NCBI GenBank assembly: GCA_900312665.1
Contig: ONZQ02000007.1
Location: 1,935,554 to 1,999,553, forward strand
Direction of reading: 5' to 3'
From: Cephalotrichum gorgonifer
Lineage: Eukaryota; Ascomycota; Sordariomycetes; Microascales; Microascaceae
Length of the DNA stretch: 64,000 nucleotides
Shown here: in pieces, positions 23,457 to 33,640 of the stretch
Layout: every line of letters begins with the position of its first letter
Numbering within the stretch: the first letter of the stretch is position 1
Translations under genes and position numbers: made by a program
Notes under the pieces: generated by a model
Told to the model about the DNA's origin: nothing
What the model saw: only the letters and a program-made list of their open reading frames with translations
The model's database searches: none

Positions 23457-24819
23457 ATGTCAATGTCTTCCGGAAATAGCGCGAGCATACGCAAGATCAA
23501 CCTCGTGCGAATTGCCCATGTCTTCTACACGCACAAGTCCATCGACAATGCACGCCAGTTCCTAGGCGACTTCGGACTCCAAGAGTTGTCGCGGGTTGGG
23601 AAGAAGACGTACTACCGCGGTTACGGGGCCGAGCCGTTTGTCTACTGCGCCTCGGAGGGTAGCGATGACGCGTTTGGGGGTGCTGCCTTCGTGGTGGAAT
23701 CCAAGGAGGATCTCGAATTCGCCAGTAAGACGATTCCGAATGCGACTGACGTCCACGAGATGCTCGAGGAGCCCGGTAGCGGCTTCCGGGTGACATTCAC
23801 GGATCCCGTTGACGGGTTCCCATTCCACCTCGTTTACGGCCAAAAGATATCAGACCTCAAGGGAGTGGAATCTTCGCAGCAGGACTTCAACTATGTGCGG
23901 CTCCCAAGTTGCTCTTGAAACGAATGTGTTATCTAGTCTATGATGCTGACCCTTTCCTAGCCTACTGAAAAGCTACGACCGGCAAACCAGTTCCAGAGAT
24001 TCAAGAAGGGTTAGTTTATCGTCTTTGCAAATTCGAGGACGGCGCTGACAAACTGATGCGGGACTGTTTTCTAGGTCCTGCTCCGGTGCATAAACTAGGG
24101 CATTTTGGCATGTGTGTGACCGACTTTGCCAAAACATACGACTTCTACACATCCCAGTTCAACTTTGTTCCCAGTGACGTATGTAAAGCTCGTCGTTTCG
24201 GCCAGCCTCTCGAATGTGCCCTTCCCTACGTGTTTTCTCGCCCCAACATGCCATGGAGAGTTCCTAAATCTGACTAACCCTATCACAGGTGGTCTATGAC
24301 GAAAATGGGCGAGCCATCACCACCTTCCTACATCTAGACCGGGGCTCCGAGCCTGTTGACCACCACTGCTTTTTCTTCTTCCAAGGACCCAAGTCCCGCG
24401 TCCACCACTCATCTTTTGAGACGATCGACTTCGACACCCAAGTTCTAGGCCACGACTGGCTGAGGGAGAAGGGCTATGAGAACTGCTGGGGTGTTGGGAG
24501 ACATATCATGGGCAGCCAGATTTTTGACTATTGGTACGTACCCTGCTGCTGAATTTCAAAGCAAAGGTTGAGCTCACTATTTTTTTTCTAGGTTTGACCC
24601 ATCGCGCTTTATCCTAGAGCATTACGTGGATGGCGACCTGGTGGACTCGAGCCACGTTACGAACAGAAGCAAGGCTTCCCCGGACAGCCTCCATATCTGG
24701 GGTACGTTATCACAGACCGACCAACGGGGGCAGCATTGCTCTGTGTTGTTAGTTGATCTTCATATTCGCTAAAATTTTCTTCCTTAGGCCCCGACCTACC
24801 TCCGACTTTTTTGCAGTAG
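23457..24819 (+). CDS. Type I extradiol (catechol 2,3-type) dioxygenase
   Basis: Six exons (23457-23894, 23961-24009, 24075-24178, 24289-24533, 24592-24701, 24788-24819) give 325 residues. Two vicinal-oxygen-chelate modules are visible. The second carries the Fe(II) ligands: His in VHKLGHFGMCV (residue ~174), His in RVHHSSFET and Glu in FILEHYVDGD. The nearby His-His and the Tyr of the 'EHYvDGD' signature are also kept. This is the 2,3-dihydroxybiphenyl/homoprotocatechuate 2,3-dioxygenase fold, which opens catechols next to the diol (meta cleavage). Exon 1 most likely ends at a GTGCGG donor; the alternative donor gives a stop. The start is at the shared promoter with the FAD monooxygenase, so substrate handover is plausible. 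The substrate is unknown. All metal ligands are present, so the enzyme should be active. Confidence 0.9.
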
Positions 24820-25555
24820 GGACGCAGCCGCGGCTAGCTTCTGCTGCTTTGGCTTAGAATGGGGGGATATGTACCTGGAATAATGGTCCATAGTCGCAAT
24901 ATCAAAAGCTTTAGGAAACACATGTACGGGCTGAAACATGGCCCTTGAAATCCGAGGGTGGAGACATGCTGTTTCATGTATAGTTGAAAGTGAAAAGCCT
25001 CACCCAGTACCATGACAGTGGCAGAGAAGGGAAATAAACCCACCACTTTGTCAGGAAAGTCATGCTTTGTTGAGTCGTATCCGGAGAAGGAAAATCAAAC
25101 ACCCTTAGGTAACGTGTTGGTGCACGACTGCTGATAACAGACCGTACGCCGCCAGTAACGATACCAGAGGAGAGAAGCCGAGAAAAATCTACCTGGAGCC
25201 ACTAGGCCACTGAAAGTATCGAAGACCCGGGGTTTCCATTGTCCTACATGGATTCCATGGTGGGGTCCTCTAGAACACCGCAACGGACGATACATGGCCA
25301 TACGTGTCCCTTTTGGTTCGCACTCCACATCGAGGCTGGACGTACCCTGTATGTGAGGCGATTGCGTCAGTGGATATGGATGTTGCAATATGCCGCTGCG
25401 GTGATTGGCTACGTTCACCTAGGTCTCGCACTACTTCGTTCGGAGCTGCGCGATAATTCACGAGGTGAAATGAGAGCGAATATACGGCGAACATGGTCAG
25501 TTCAATTACGCCCGGCACATTTGATAACATGCCCCACTTCCAAGCAAACCCCCCT

Positions 25556-25733
25556 CCGTACGGGGAATCAGGGAAAGATCCTTCCTTGCTTACGCGAACC
25601 TGTTTAGCTTCAGGTGGACAGGTCCAAGAAAGCGAATATACACCGAAGATAGTCAATCCAATATTTATTCTTTACGCCCCGACTTCCCCACCTTCCCCGC
25701 AAAGCCCCCGTGCGGGGACTCCGGGGAAGATCC
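25556..25733. repeat. Duplicated 26-bp element with CCGTRCGGGGA core
   Basis: The two copies, 25556-25581 and 25708-25733, match at 22 of 26 positions: CCGT[A/G]CGGGGA, a variable middle, then a GGGAAGATCC-like end. The core is an inverted repeat (CCG-TR-CGG). The copies are 152 bp apart, and the nearer ends 189 bp before the P450 start. Confidence 0.55.
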
Positions 25734-25781
25734 CTTCTCCATGCGGGCCCACGTTCTCCTTCACCCCTTCTCTGCTCGGGG

Positions 25782-25788
25782 TATAATA
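25782..25788 (+). promoter_or_regulatory. TATA box of the P450 gene
   Basis: TATAATA lies about 140 bp upstream of the ATG at 25923. A near-identical TATAATA lies about 130 bp before the glycosidase start. Confidence 0.4.
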
Positions 25789-25922
25789 AGGAGTCGAGGT
25801 CCTTTGCCATTCAAGAGCCAAACGCATTTACCGACTTAGACGCCCATTCAAGGAGTCCGAAGTCGTAACTCATAACACTTCCCCAATTTATTTCTTTTTC
25901 GCCGTTGTCTTACACAATAACT

Positions 25923-27832
25923 ATGTTTTCGGTAACGGCCATTGGAGTTGGCTGCTTGCTCGTTGTTTTGTATCTGGTCCTGTCAAAAGGCCGCAGGGAA
26001 AAGGGCCTCCCGCCAGGTAGGACTCATCCACACGTTCATACCACACTTGTATGGCAAAGAAGCTGACAACTCTAGGACCCCCAACCCTACCGATCATAGG
26101 AAACCTCCATCAAATTCCATCAAAAGGGTCATACCTAAAGTATGCACAACGAAATCGCTTTCCATTCTCACCGTAGCCCGTGCTAAGTCGCGTCAATTCA
26201 GATTTACGGAATGGGCGGAGAAGTACGGAGGACTATACTCCCTCAAGATGGGAACCGGCACCGCAGTTGTCATAACGGACCGACGGCTCGTCAAGGAGGT
26301 GGTCGACAAGAAGAGCTCTAAATACAGCCACCGACCCAAATCCTACATTGCAGATTTGATCACGGGCGGCGACCACTTGTTGGTCATGCAATATGGTCAA
26401 CTCTGGCGGACCTTCCGGAAGCTTATCCACCAGCATTTCATGGAATCTATGGTGGAGAAAAATCACCTCAAGGTCCAAAATGCCGAGGCCGTGCAAATGC
26501 TACGCGACTTCTGTGTGCGACCTGACCAGTACATGCTTCATCCGAGGCGGTACAGCAATAGTATCACGATGAGCTTGGGTCGGTCGTCCCTGTCCACTAC
26601 GATTGTCTGATGTACAAACTAACCATCCAAGTCTTCGGCGTTCGTACACCATCCGTGGATACCTCGCATATGACGCAGCTATACGATATGATGGTAGGCG
26701 CACCCGTCAGTGCCCCAACCTTGCATGTGATTGCTGACCATTTTCGCGGTCCAGGAAAACTGGTCCAAGGTTATGGAACCGGGGAACACCCCTCCAGTTG
26801 ATATCTATTCGTTTCTGCACCTGATTCCCCAAAGATTCTTCGGAAACTGGGTCTCTAGGGCTAAGGGAGTCAGTGCAGAGATGAACAAGCTCTATTCACG
26901 AATGCTGGAGCATGTTCAGCAACGGCGAGATATTGTCGGGAACAAACATTCCTTTATGGATCTTGTCCTCGATCAGAACGAGAAGCTCGGGCTCACTAAG
27001 CACCAACTCTACTTTCTCGGTGGCGTGTTGATGGAAGGAGGTTCGGATACCTCTAGCGCTATCATCCTTGCCTTCATCCATGCTATGACCAAATGGCCCC
27101 ATGTCCTCAAGAAGGCCCAGGAGGAGATGGACGCGGTGGTAGGAGAGGACAGGACACCAGCATGGTCTGACTATAAGAACCTGCCGTACATTGCCGCAAC
27201 TGTTAAGGAAGCCATGCGATGGAGGCCGGTGGTGCCCCTGGCATCGCCGCACGCCGCCGCTGAAGGTAGGAACCAATCCCCCATATCTGCATTCACCTCT
27301 GGGGCTCCCCCCCATTGCTATATATATACCGGTATCTCACGCGATATTAGATGACTGGATCGATGGTAAATTTATTCCCAAGGGCACTACAGTTATCATC
27401 AATGGCTGGGGACTGCACCACGACAAAACTCGATTCGCGAACCCGGAAGTCTTCGACCCGGACCACTACAAAGGGGAAACTGCCCTCTCCCCCGAACTTG
27501 TCGCGTCAGCAGACTACGAGCGCCGTGACCACTATGGCTACGGCACCTCGCGGAGGATTTGCCCCGGAATCCACTTGGCGGAGCGAAACCTGTTCCTGGG
27601 CATGGCAAAGCTCATCTGGGGATTATCCATCGAGCCGGCTCTGGACAAAGCGGGCAGTCCTATCGAGCCGGATCTGGATCCTCGGACGGGCTATAGTGAA
27701 GGGTTCTTAGTTTGCGCAAAGGACTTCGAGTGCAAGGTCAGGCCACGTTCAGATGCGCGGCAGGAAACTATCATGAAGGAATATAAGCAGGCGCAGGTGG
27801 ATGTCTTTTCGCATTTTGACAGCAATATATAA
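25923..27832 (+). CDS. Cytochrome P450 monooxygenase
   Basis: Six exons (25923-26016, 26076-26139, 26202-26578, 26632-26693, 26755-27265, 27351-27832) give 529 residues. Residues 1-30 form a membrane anchor (VGCLLVVLYLVLS), followed by the Pro-rich GLPPGPPTLPIIGNLHQIP. Later come the I-helix GGSDTSSA, the K-helix EAMR in VKEAMRWRPVVP, HAAAEDDWIDGKFIPKGT (joined by the last splice), NPEVFDPDHY and the haem loop YGYGTSRRICPGIHLAERNL with the axial Cys. It is an ER-bound class II P450 that needs a separate reductase. The layout recalls fungal P450s that hydroxylate small phenolics (CYP619-like), but that assignment is only an impression. A role in preparing or demethylating the aromatic substrate for the FAD monooxygenase fits the neighbourhood. 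It is intact. Confidence 0.88.
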
Positions 27833-28938
27833 TATAGAATCAGATCAGAGAATGTGCACCAACCTTACCGCAACAACTCGCTATAGCAAGTGTCCCAGGT
27901 CTTGCGACACAACTTCCACGACCCTCGTCAAATGTGCCCAAGCACTCCAATCCGGCACAGCTTGCGCAAATCCAACATCACAAACCTCCGGCATGCCAAC
28001 TAGTCGTGCCCAGTGCCCAGCACACCGTGACGAGGGTTATGATGACGCGAGATACTGAATCTTGGGAGGATGGAAGTCATTCAGGCGGACTTCATTTGGT
28101 GCGTGCGTGATGTATTCCTGTGGGAGTCAGCGCAGGAAGGTAGGACGTCTATTGTTTCACACTCTCGAAGCATGACACTTTCATCTCTTATCTACAGGAG
28201 TTCAGCTTAGTTAACATGCGAAGCCGTCGGACAATCAATCAGATCCTCTACATGCTTAAGTACCATAGGACCAGTCACATCCTATTCAGATCATGATAAG
28301 ATAGAGCTTAACTTTACTTTAAATACTATTGATAAAACTAGATTATATTAAATAATAAGCTATTTTTAGAATAAATAAACTTTATCTAGATTAGATTGTA
28401 ATATATAATTTAGGAATAATTAGACATTAGTAAGAAATATTAATGTAAATTTATTTATTAATACTCGACACCCAACACCGGACAGTGCTGCTAAGGCTAG
28501 TAATAGCTAGAGGTCATAGCAGGGACATATATACGATCCTAATTTCGAGACTATCGACTAAGTACACTATACTATGTGATGCCGATTGGATAACCCGGGC
28601 AGGGAGGAAAGCCGTGAATAGGAGGTATAGGATATGTACCATCGCGTCTGCCTCGTACTCTACCCGAGCCCTCGTACTCTATCCGAACCCCTCGAACTAG
28701 TCCGTTCACTAGCTTACGAGCTTTACCATATCCGGGTTTGGCCCCGACAGGTCTTGCGCAGATCGCCATTGCCGCAGCGGTGCAGGGGGTTGACCATACT
28801 CAGAACACATGTTCACAACTCGGAGATTGTTTCGGCAAGTCTCCGCTCTGATATGGGTAAATGCTTGAGTTCTACCCTAAATATGATTGCATGTTACATT
28901 CCCCGTGGGGAAGGAGATAATAACTGTATGTATCACTT

Positions 28939-29050
28939 CGGGGTATCTTGAAGCGGCGGTGCATCTCGGTGTATCTTGATGCGGCGATGTATTCCGGGGT
29001 ATCTTGATGCGGCAATATATTCCGGGGTAACTTGAGGCGGCGATGTCTCT
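28939..29050. repeat. Four tandem copies of a 28-bp unit
   Basis: The units are 28939-28966, 28967-28994, 28995-29022 and 29023-29050, head to tail. The consensus starts CGGGGTATCTTGATGCGGCG and ends in an ATGTATTC-like stretch. They differ by a few substitutions and no indels. The array ends 160 bp before the glycosidase ATG and 31 bp before its TATA box, so it may carry repeated activator sites. Confidence 0.85.
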
Positions 29051-29080
29051 ATAACTACCGGCGCGGCCTCACTCTACTGA

Positions 29081-29087
29081 TATAATA
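29081..29087 (+). promoter_or_regulatory. TATA box of the glycosidase gene
   Basis: TATAATA lies 123-129 bp upstream of the ATG at 29210, just after the 28-bp repeat array. Confidence 0.4.
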
Positions 29088-29209
29088 GACCGCCGAACTT
29101 CACTCCCTTTACGCCTGCAAATATCTGGTAAAGTGTAGGCTCTTCTCTTCATGCTACTGCTGTCAGGAGGCTCCCTTCACTTGTTGGATACTTCTCAAAG
29201 CTGTCCAGA

Positions 29210-32200
29210 ATGCGGCCTATTCGTGTTTGGGAGGCCGTCTTTGGACTGATCGCCGGAGTCGGCGCTCAGGCAGGCTTCAAAGATCCGAGNNNNNNNNNNN
29301 NNNNNNNNNNNNNNNNNNNNNNNNNNNNNNNNNNNNNNNNNNNNNNNNNNNNNNNNNNNNNNNNNNNNNNNNNNNNNNNNNNNNNNNNNNNNNNNNNNNN
29401 NNNNNNNNNNNNNNNNNNNNNNNNNNNNNNNNNNNNNNNNNNNNNNNNNNNNNNNNNNNNNNNNNNNNNNNNNNNNNNNNNNNNNNNNNNNNNNNNNNNN
29501 NNNNNNNNNNNNNNNNNNNNNNNNNNNNNNNNNNNNNNNNNNNNNNNNNNNNNNNNNNNNNNNNNNNNNNNNNNNNNNNNNNNNNNNNNNNNNNNNNNNN
29601 NNNNNNNNNNNNNNNNNNNNNNNNNNNNNNNNNNNNNNNNNNNNNNNNNNNNNNNNNNNNNNNNNNNNNNNNNNNNNNNNNNNNNNNNNNNNNNNNNNNN
29701 NNNNNNNNNNNNNNNNNNNNNNNNNNNNNNNNNNNNNNNNNNNNNNNNNNNNNNNNNNNNNNNNNNNNNNNNNNNNNNNNNNNNNNNNNNNNNNNNNNNN
29801 NNNNNNNNNNNNNNNNNNNNNNNNNNNNNNNNNNNNNNNNNNNNNNNNNNNGCTGATAAAGAGTGCCGAGCGAAGGCTCCCTGATGCTAGTATCGCTGCC
29901 GAAATCGTGGCTGAAGATATCGAGAGCCTCGCTTCTGCCGGAGCCGGCGGTTTCCAGTTACTTCCGTACTATCTGTATGGTCTCCCCGGCTCGGCGGGGA
30001 AAACTCCCACCGACTGGAGTGAATATGGATTTGGCACTCCGGCTTTCAACAGCCTATTCAAGCAGTTCCTCAAGACTGCGGAACAAGAGGATATTATAAT
30101 GGATTTTGCCATGGGCGCCAACCAAGGCCAGGGTGTTCCCTCTCCCCCCTTAACACCTGGCTTAGCTCTTCATTTGGTGCGCAAAATCTACTCACCGGCG
30201 CCTCTGATAGTTTTTGGCTAACCACGGAATGTTGCAGATCATGGGCCACACAGACGTCAACGGTGGTGAGACATTCAGCGGAGATGTGCCCCCTGCAGAG
30301 GTTCCACAGGGCGTGTTAATGGGCGGAGACTTCATGCACGAATTGGAGATGTTTGGGACACCTACTCTCATGGCAGCGGTGGCAGGAAAGATAATCAACA
30401 GTCAGTCAGCCGCCTTGTCTAACTGATCCTTGATGCCAGGAAGGATTCCTACCGAGCAGCTAACACATAATTCCATCCATAGAAACAACGACACCGGTCG
30501 AAATACCCGGCTATGGCACAGTCGAGTTGGGCCTGGTTAATATGGACGAGTCAACTATGGTCGACATCACCGAGTCCGTCTCAAGCAACGGCACCACCCT
30601 TGATTGGGAGGCACCGTCCGGTAACTCGACGTGGCGCATATTCACCTTTTGGGAGCACTACACCAACCAACGGTCATGCGCAGCTGGCGTAAATGCCGAT
30701 ACATTCCTCGGCAACGGGTCTTGGATCGTTGACCATTTCAGCAAGGCCGGGGCAAAGCGGACCACTGATTTCTGGGATGACTCAATTTTGAGTGACGACG
30801 AAGTAGCCCAGATGCTTTCCAGTGTTGGCAACTACGGTAAATCGGCTAGCTCACAACCTTCTCCCGCTCTTCACCTGCGAGTCTAACCTTTTTTTTTTGC
30901 TAGCCTGGGAGGACAGTATGGAGATCAATGCAGCGCTCTACTGGACGCCTGACCTTCCCCAGCGCTTCAAGAAGCTGTCTGGATATAACATTAACACTTA
31001 CTTGCCTGTCCTATTCTCCATGAAGAACACATGGCTTGGCCTATTTCCTCCTTATGGAGAGGTTTACGCATACGGTAATAAGACCCTGGATGGTGAGAGC
31101 ATTCACCAGCTTGACTACCGTCGGGCACTCAACGATGGCTATCAAGACTATCTAAGGCATTTTGTCGAGTGGTCTCACTCCTTGGGGCTCAAATACTCTG
31201 CTCAACCTGCATATAACCTTCCCCTCGAAATGGTATGTGTGTCCTCGGGGAAATAGAAAATGATGCAGCTTTTCCCTGACGGCCTTCTAGCTGGACGATA
31301 TCCCGCTCCTTGATGCCCCGGAAGGCGAGTCCCTCGCCTTCAACGACAATATCGACGTTTATCGCCAGTTTGTCGGAGCAGCTCACCTCTCAGGCCAAAA
31401 TCTTGTGTCGACAGAAGTTGGGGCTGTACATGTTGCCCCGTACTCTCAGTCGGTGCCGGAGCTGCTAGCAAGGATTCGCCGATCGCTCGCTGGAGGGTTT
31501 ACCATGAATATAATTCACGGAGCCACATACACCGGACCATACCCGAATACAACCTGGCCCGGCTACACCACTTTCAACTATCAATTCACGGACATGTGGT
31601 CCAAGCGGCAACCTGGCTGGCAACACATGAATAGCATTATGGACTACATTGGACGAAATCAGTACTTGCTATCTAGGGGGGTTCCCAAAGTTGACCTGGC
31701 CTTCTACCTCTACGCTGCTCCCTGGCCGGCGCAAGAGGCGTACTCTTCGCCCAACCTTCAAAACTTAGGTGAGAGAGAGCCCCGACTCGTACTCGTATCA
31801 AGAGTTTATAAAAGAGAAAAAATAGAGAAAAAAAAGGCTAATTGTTTAAGAAGGCTACACCTACGACTATTTGAGCGGCGAGAATCTCCAGAGCCAAGAT
31901 GCCGCGGCGGAGGACGGCGTCATTAGCCCCAACGGGCCAGGGTACAAGGCTCTCATTATATCCGGACAGCAGACCATCACAGTCGAGGCAGTCGAGGCAA
32001 TTATAGGATTGTCCAAGGCCGGAGTCCCAATTATTATTGTCGGGGAAGCCCCGAGCCAGTCATTCCCGGCGACACAAGAGAACCTTGACGCCATGGAGGC
32101 AGCCATGTCGCGGTTGCTTTCCCGTCCGCACGTGCACTCAGTCGACTCAGCTGAGGGGCTACCCAGCCTCCTCGAGAGCATCAACGTGCTTCCTCGTGCA

Positions 32201-33166
32201 GGGTTGTCGTGTTCGTCGAGCGTAGTGTCGTCAGTCTGGAGGTCCGATGGAGAGGTGGACTACTTGTTCCTCTACAACAACGGTAATGGCACTGCAGACT
32301 GCCACCTCTCTATATCACTTCCTAAGGGAGGAGGACGAATGGCTCCATACACCATGGATGCGTGGACAGGATCTGAGGAGCCACTGGTCAATTTCAATAT
32401 CGAGGACAATGCGCTCACAGTGGAGATTGATCTTCGAGGACAGGAGACCTCTATTCTCGCATTCAAAGCGGAGTCGCCCCCACTCCTGCACGTCACTTCC
32501 GCAAAGTCCGGCGTCGTTGCGTTGAAATGCTCGAATAACGAGGTTGTCGCAGCCATTTCCGGACCGGCAGTCATCAATACGAGCCGTGGCCCCCGGTCAT
32601 TCCAACCGGAGCTCCCACCCGCCACGAACCTGACCGTGTGGAATATAACCATTGAAGACTGGCACGCCGGAGAGGATCCTTCGGACATGTCAACAGAGGT
32701 CACCGCTACCGAGTTTCCGTCCCACTTGCTTATGCCGTGGACGCAATTCGGGGACAGCTTTGCTGCGGTCAGCGGCGTCGGGCTTTACAACACCAGCTTC
32801 GTTGTCCCCAAGACCGAGTCTGACGACGTGGTACTTGGTGGCTTCTTACGCCTTGGTCCTATGACAAATACCATGCGAGTCTACATGGATGGCGCTGCCC
32901 TTCCGCCCTTAGATCCCTCCCGGCCCGAAGTCGACATCACCCCTTGGCTTGGATCGCCGGGGCAGTCGCACGAACTCCATGTCGTCGTGACGAGCACTCT
33001 CTTCAACAGGGTAAAAGCTTCCACCGCTGATGTGATTACATGGGGTGTAGTCGCTGCGGAAAGCCAACCTCTGTATGAAAGCTCCGCAGCTCAGGATCAT
33101 GGCCTTATTGGGCCTGTCTTGGTTGAGTGGGTGGCCCTGGAACCATTGAATGGGCTGAGCTGTTGA
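29210..33166 (+). CDS. Secreted glycoside hydrolase, GH106-like (alpha-L-rhamnosidase type)
   Basis: The visible exons are 29210-29289 (runs into the gap), 29852-30176, 30238-30400, 30483-30836, 30904-31232, 31291-31768 and 31854-33166. The first codes a signal peptide (VFGLIAGVGAQA). After the gap about 987 residues read without a break. RRLPDASIAAEIVAEDIESL and AGAGGFQLLPYYLYG are the start of the catalytic barrel. GANQGQGVPS, AWEDSMEINAALYWT, LSTEVGAVHVAPY, GGFTMNIIHGATYTGPYPNT and GYTYDYLSGENL follow, with a C-terminal beta-sandwich (GGFLRLGPMTNTMRVYMDG, EVDITPWL). The many sequons fit a secreted enzyme. I assign GH106 from memory of this fungal family. It probably removes rhamnose (or a similar sugar) from plant glycosides. 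The donor at 30177 is weak, so that junction is provisional. Confidence 0.7.
29290..29851. other. Assembly gap (562 N)
   Basis: The run of 562 N falls inside the glycosidase gene. The missing part should hold the mature N-terminus and the first barrel residues, and possibly an intron. The gap size may be an estimate. Confidence 0.99.
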
Positions 33167-33309
33167 GTGGTACTTACTTGTGCATATCGGCGCGACTGCG
33201 ACCGGTTCTCAGTCCGATATATATTGTCAGGAACCCCACTGATCCAAACATATACGAGGCACCAAGTATAGTACTCCTAGTCCAGTAAATCCCTAATATA
33301 TCCTATCCG
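33167..33309. other. Glycosidase 3' flank
   Basis: This short non-coding stretch lies between the TGA of the glycosidase and the AT-rich repeat. No features were seen. Confidence 0.4.
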
Positions 33310-33640
33310 TTATTCTCAATTCAACTCTAGTCGAATTGATTTAGAAGTAGTGGTTTAGAAAGCCCTATAAAAGAATACAGGGGGTAGAATTATTCCCAAT
33401 TAGCAAAAGATTAGGGTTAGATTGAAATTCCTTAGACTTCTATCTATCTATATCCTTCATTCTATATGATATAGAGCAATACACTATATGAAAAAATTAG
33501 CTAATAAATCTACAATAAATAATTTATATAGTAGAATCTCTTTATATAAAATTTTACTACTATTTGAATTAATATAATAAATATAATAGATATTCTAGAG
33601 TTTATTTACTCTATATATAGATTATAGTAGTAAAACACAG
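33310..33640. repeat. AT-rich dispersed repeat remnant (copy 1)
   Basis: The first ~85 bp (TATTCTCAATTCAACTC..., CCTATAAAAGAATACAGGG) match 60820-60905 with transitions and small indels. The rest is extremely AT-rich and stop-dense, as expected of a RIP-decayed transposon or solo LTR. It ends abruptly at GC-rich sequence near 33,640. Confidence 0.65.

Larger units (their letters stand above)
24820..25922. other. P450 promoter region
   Basis: This 1.1 kb lies downstream of the dioxygenase and upstream of the P450. No gene was found. It contains a duplicated 26-bp GC-rich element and a TATA box, listed separately. Confidence 0.45.
27833..29209. other. Spacer before the glycosidase gene
   Basis: This 1.4 kb has no supported gene. 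About 28,300-28,470 is very AT-rich (short tandem-like TA words, no coding), resembling a small RIP-decayed insert. The 3' part holds a tandem repeat and a TATA box. Confidence 0.45.

Noticed and set aside
23463..23465. Second ATG of the dioxygenase (MSSGN) as start
   Set aside because: Both ATGs are in frame and two codons apart; the first was kept, and the choice does not affect the domain.
31189..31386. Minus-strand frame inside the glycosidase
   Set aside because: It is antisense to a well supported exon.
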